NCBI GenBank assembly: GCA_030425615.1
Contig: JAUIAI010000250.1
Location: forward strand, 1-5,338
Origin: Gammaproteobacteria bacterium
Lineage (GTDB): Bacteria; Pseudomonadota; Gammaproteobacteria; Burkholderiales; Burkholderiaceae_E
DNA: 5,338 nucleotides
Reading direction: 5' to 3'
A program made the position numbers and the translations under genes. Shown in pieces: positions 4,917-5,338 of this stretch. Below the pieces are notes generated by a model that worked only from the letters and a program-made list of their open reading frames with translations, was not told where the DNA came from and ran no database searches. The first letter of the stretch is position 1; every line of letters begins with the position of its first letter.

Positions 4917-5091
4917 GATCCGAAGACGGAGGGGCTTGAGCGGGCCACGGACCGGCCCGCATCCCGGCGGGCGAACTAAGCGCGACGGGCACGTGGGCGA
5001 ATGGTAACGTGCTGGCCTTCGGGGGATCGAACAGGGGACGGCAGTCGTCTGCAGGGGTTCCCGGTCTTGACCGCGCCGGCCGGCGCAGCGG
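4917..5091. other. Intergenic region between the unrecognised lipoprotein and nudC genes
   Basis: The region holds two overlapping GC stems near the lipoprotein start (4940-4972) and the tail of a hairpin at the nudC stop (5068-5094). No convincing -35/-10 pair is seen on the minus strand; a CTTAGT-like stretch (complement near 4975-4980) has no matching upstream hexamer. No tRNA-like fold or family-supported small gene is visible. Confidence 0.5.
4940..4972 (-). promoter_or_regulatory. Mutually exclusive GC hairpins in the lipoprotein leader
   Basis: GCGGGCC (4940-4946) pairs perfectly with GGCCCGC (4954-4960) around a 7-base loop. GCCCGC (4955-4960) can instead pair with GCGGGC (4967-4972) around a 6-base loop. 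The shared arm means only one stem can form at a time, as in attenuators or switches. The nearer stem ends 23 bases before the ATG. GC-rich chance pairing is a real alternative. Confidence 0.3.
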
Positions 5092-5094
5092 TCA
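5068..5094 (-). terminator. Imperfect GC-rich hairpin at the nudC stop codon
   Basis: TGACCGCGCC (5068-5077), loop GGCC (5078-5081), GGCGCAGCGGTCA (5082-5094): about 10 pairs with a 3-base bulge. It overlaps the nudC stop (complement of 5092-5094). On the minus strand no U-run follows, so it is at most a weak or Rho-assisted terminator, or a 3'-end stabiliser. Confidence 0.35.
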
Positions 5095-5338
5095 GCCGCC
5101 CGCGCGAATCTCGGCGACGGTGCCGTCGATCAGGGCCCGCGCGATGCTCAGACGCGGCGGAAGCCGGGGCAGGTCGTCGATGTCGAAGAAGCCGGCGTCG
5201 GCGAGTTCCTGCGGATCGGGCCGAACCTCCCCGCCGGCATAGTCCGCGACGAACGCGATCATCAGCGAGTTCGGAAACGGCCAGCTCTGGCTGCCGAAGT
5301 ACCGAAGGTTCTTCACCCGCACGTTGACTTCCTCGAGC
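5092..5338 (-). CDS. nudC: NADH pyrophosphatase (NudC-type Nudix hydrolase), C-terminal part, truncated by window edge
   Basis: The visible 81 codons begin LEEVNVRVKNLRYFGSQSWP and continue FPNSLMIAFVADYAGGEVRP to a TGA (complement of 5092-5094). The SQxWPFPxSLM motif is diagnostic of NudC-type NADH pyrophosphatases, as is the ending DLPRLPPRLSIARALID. From memory, E. coli NudC reads VKNLRYVTSQPWPFPQSLM and DDLPLLPP at the same places. The enzyme cleaves NAD(H) to NMN(H) and AMP and also removes NAD caps from RNA, in the cytoplasm. The first residues, LEE, are the end of the Nudix box; its two glutamates (usually metal ligands) are kept. Asn stands where the box usually has Gly. The zinc-binding region and most of the Nudix box lie beyond the window. 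The next gene on this strand is the unrecognised lipoprotein, 175 bp away; no functional link is implied. Confidence 0.92.
   Translation of the reverse strand, partial: LEEVNVRVKNLRYFGSQSWPFPNSLMIAFVADYAGGEVRPDPQELADAGFFDIDDLPRLPPRLSIARALIDGTVAEIRAGG

Noticed and set aside
5001..5091. tRNA-like fragments (GGGATCGAACAGGGGA, GGTTCCCGG)
   Set aside because: No acceptor, anticodon or T-arm pairing could be assembled around them.
1..5338. Search for a CRISPR array, insertion sequence ends, toxin-antitoxin pair or phage genes
   Set aside because: No spaced repeat series, transposase motif, terminal inverted repeats or typical small two-gene modules were seen; the content is housekeeping and accessory metabolism.

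Overview
The window is GC-rich, densely coded bacterial chromosome. The first 133 bases encode a GyrB C-terminus very close to the proteobacterial form, and the last 247 bases encode the C-terminal half of a NudC-type NADH pyrophosphatase. Together with two lipoproteins and the high GC, this points to a proteobacterium, most likely gammaproteobacterial. That is inference from protein resemblance; species cannot be named from the sequence alone. gyrB often lies near dnaA and oriC, so the left edge may be origin-proximal, but no origin is visible here.

Layout, left to right. (1) The gyrB 3' end (+), then a five-segment DUF456 membrane protein (+) 42 bp later. (2) A 104-residue soluble DUF2853 protein (+) starting at a GTG with a good ribosome binding site and a possible extended -10 promoter. 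(3) A convergent small lipoprotein (-) with a His/Arg/Gly-rich tail; its stop codon lies in a hairpin between the two genes. (4) A 274-bp divergent intergenic region holding an 11-bp perfect inverted repeat next to the lipoprotein's ribosome binding site, and a candidate promoter plus direct repeats ahead of the next gene. (5) Two genes on the + strand, a crotonase-fold enoyl-CoA hydratase and an AMP-forming acyl-CoA synthetase, 117 bp apart. (6) A second, unrecognised outer-membrane-type lipoprotein (-), whose stop codon lies 3 bp from the synthetase stop. (7) nudC (-), running off the right edge.

The one functional pairing is the CoA ligase with the enoyl-CoA hydratase: the ligase would activate a carboxylic acid to its acyl-CoA and the hydratase would act on the enoyl-CoA stage of the same pathway. 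The substrate cannot be deduced. The hydratase keeps both catalytic glutamates but has an unusual first oxyanion-hole segment.

Most of the window is ordinary housekeeping or accessory metabolism. I see no CRISPR array, mobile element, toxin-antitoxin pair, tRNA, rRNA or obvious defence system. The points most worth a second look are the inverted repeat at 1443-1471, the His-rich lipoprotein tail, the variant crotonase motif, and a 16-of-17-base repeat placed exactly 100 bp apart at the end of the synthetase gene.
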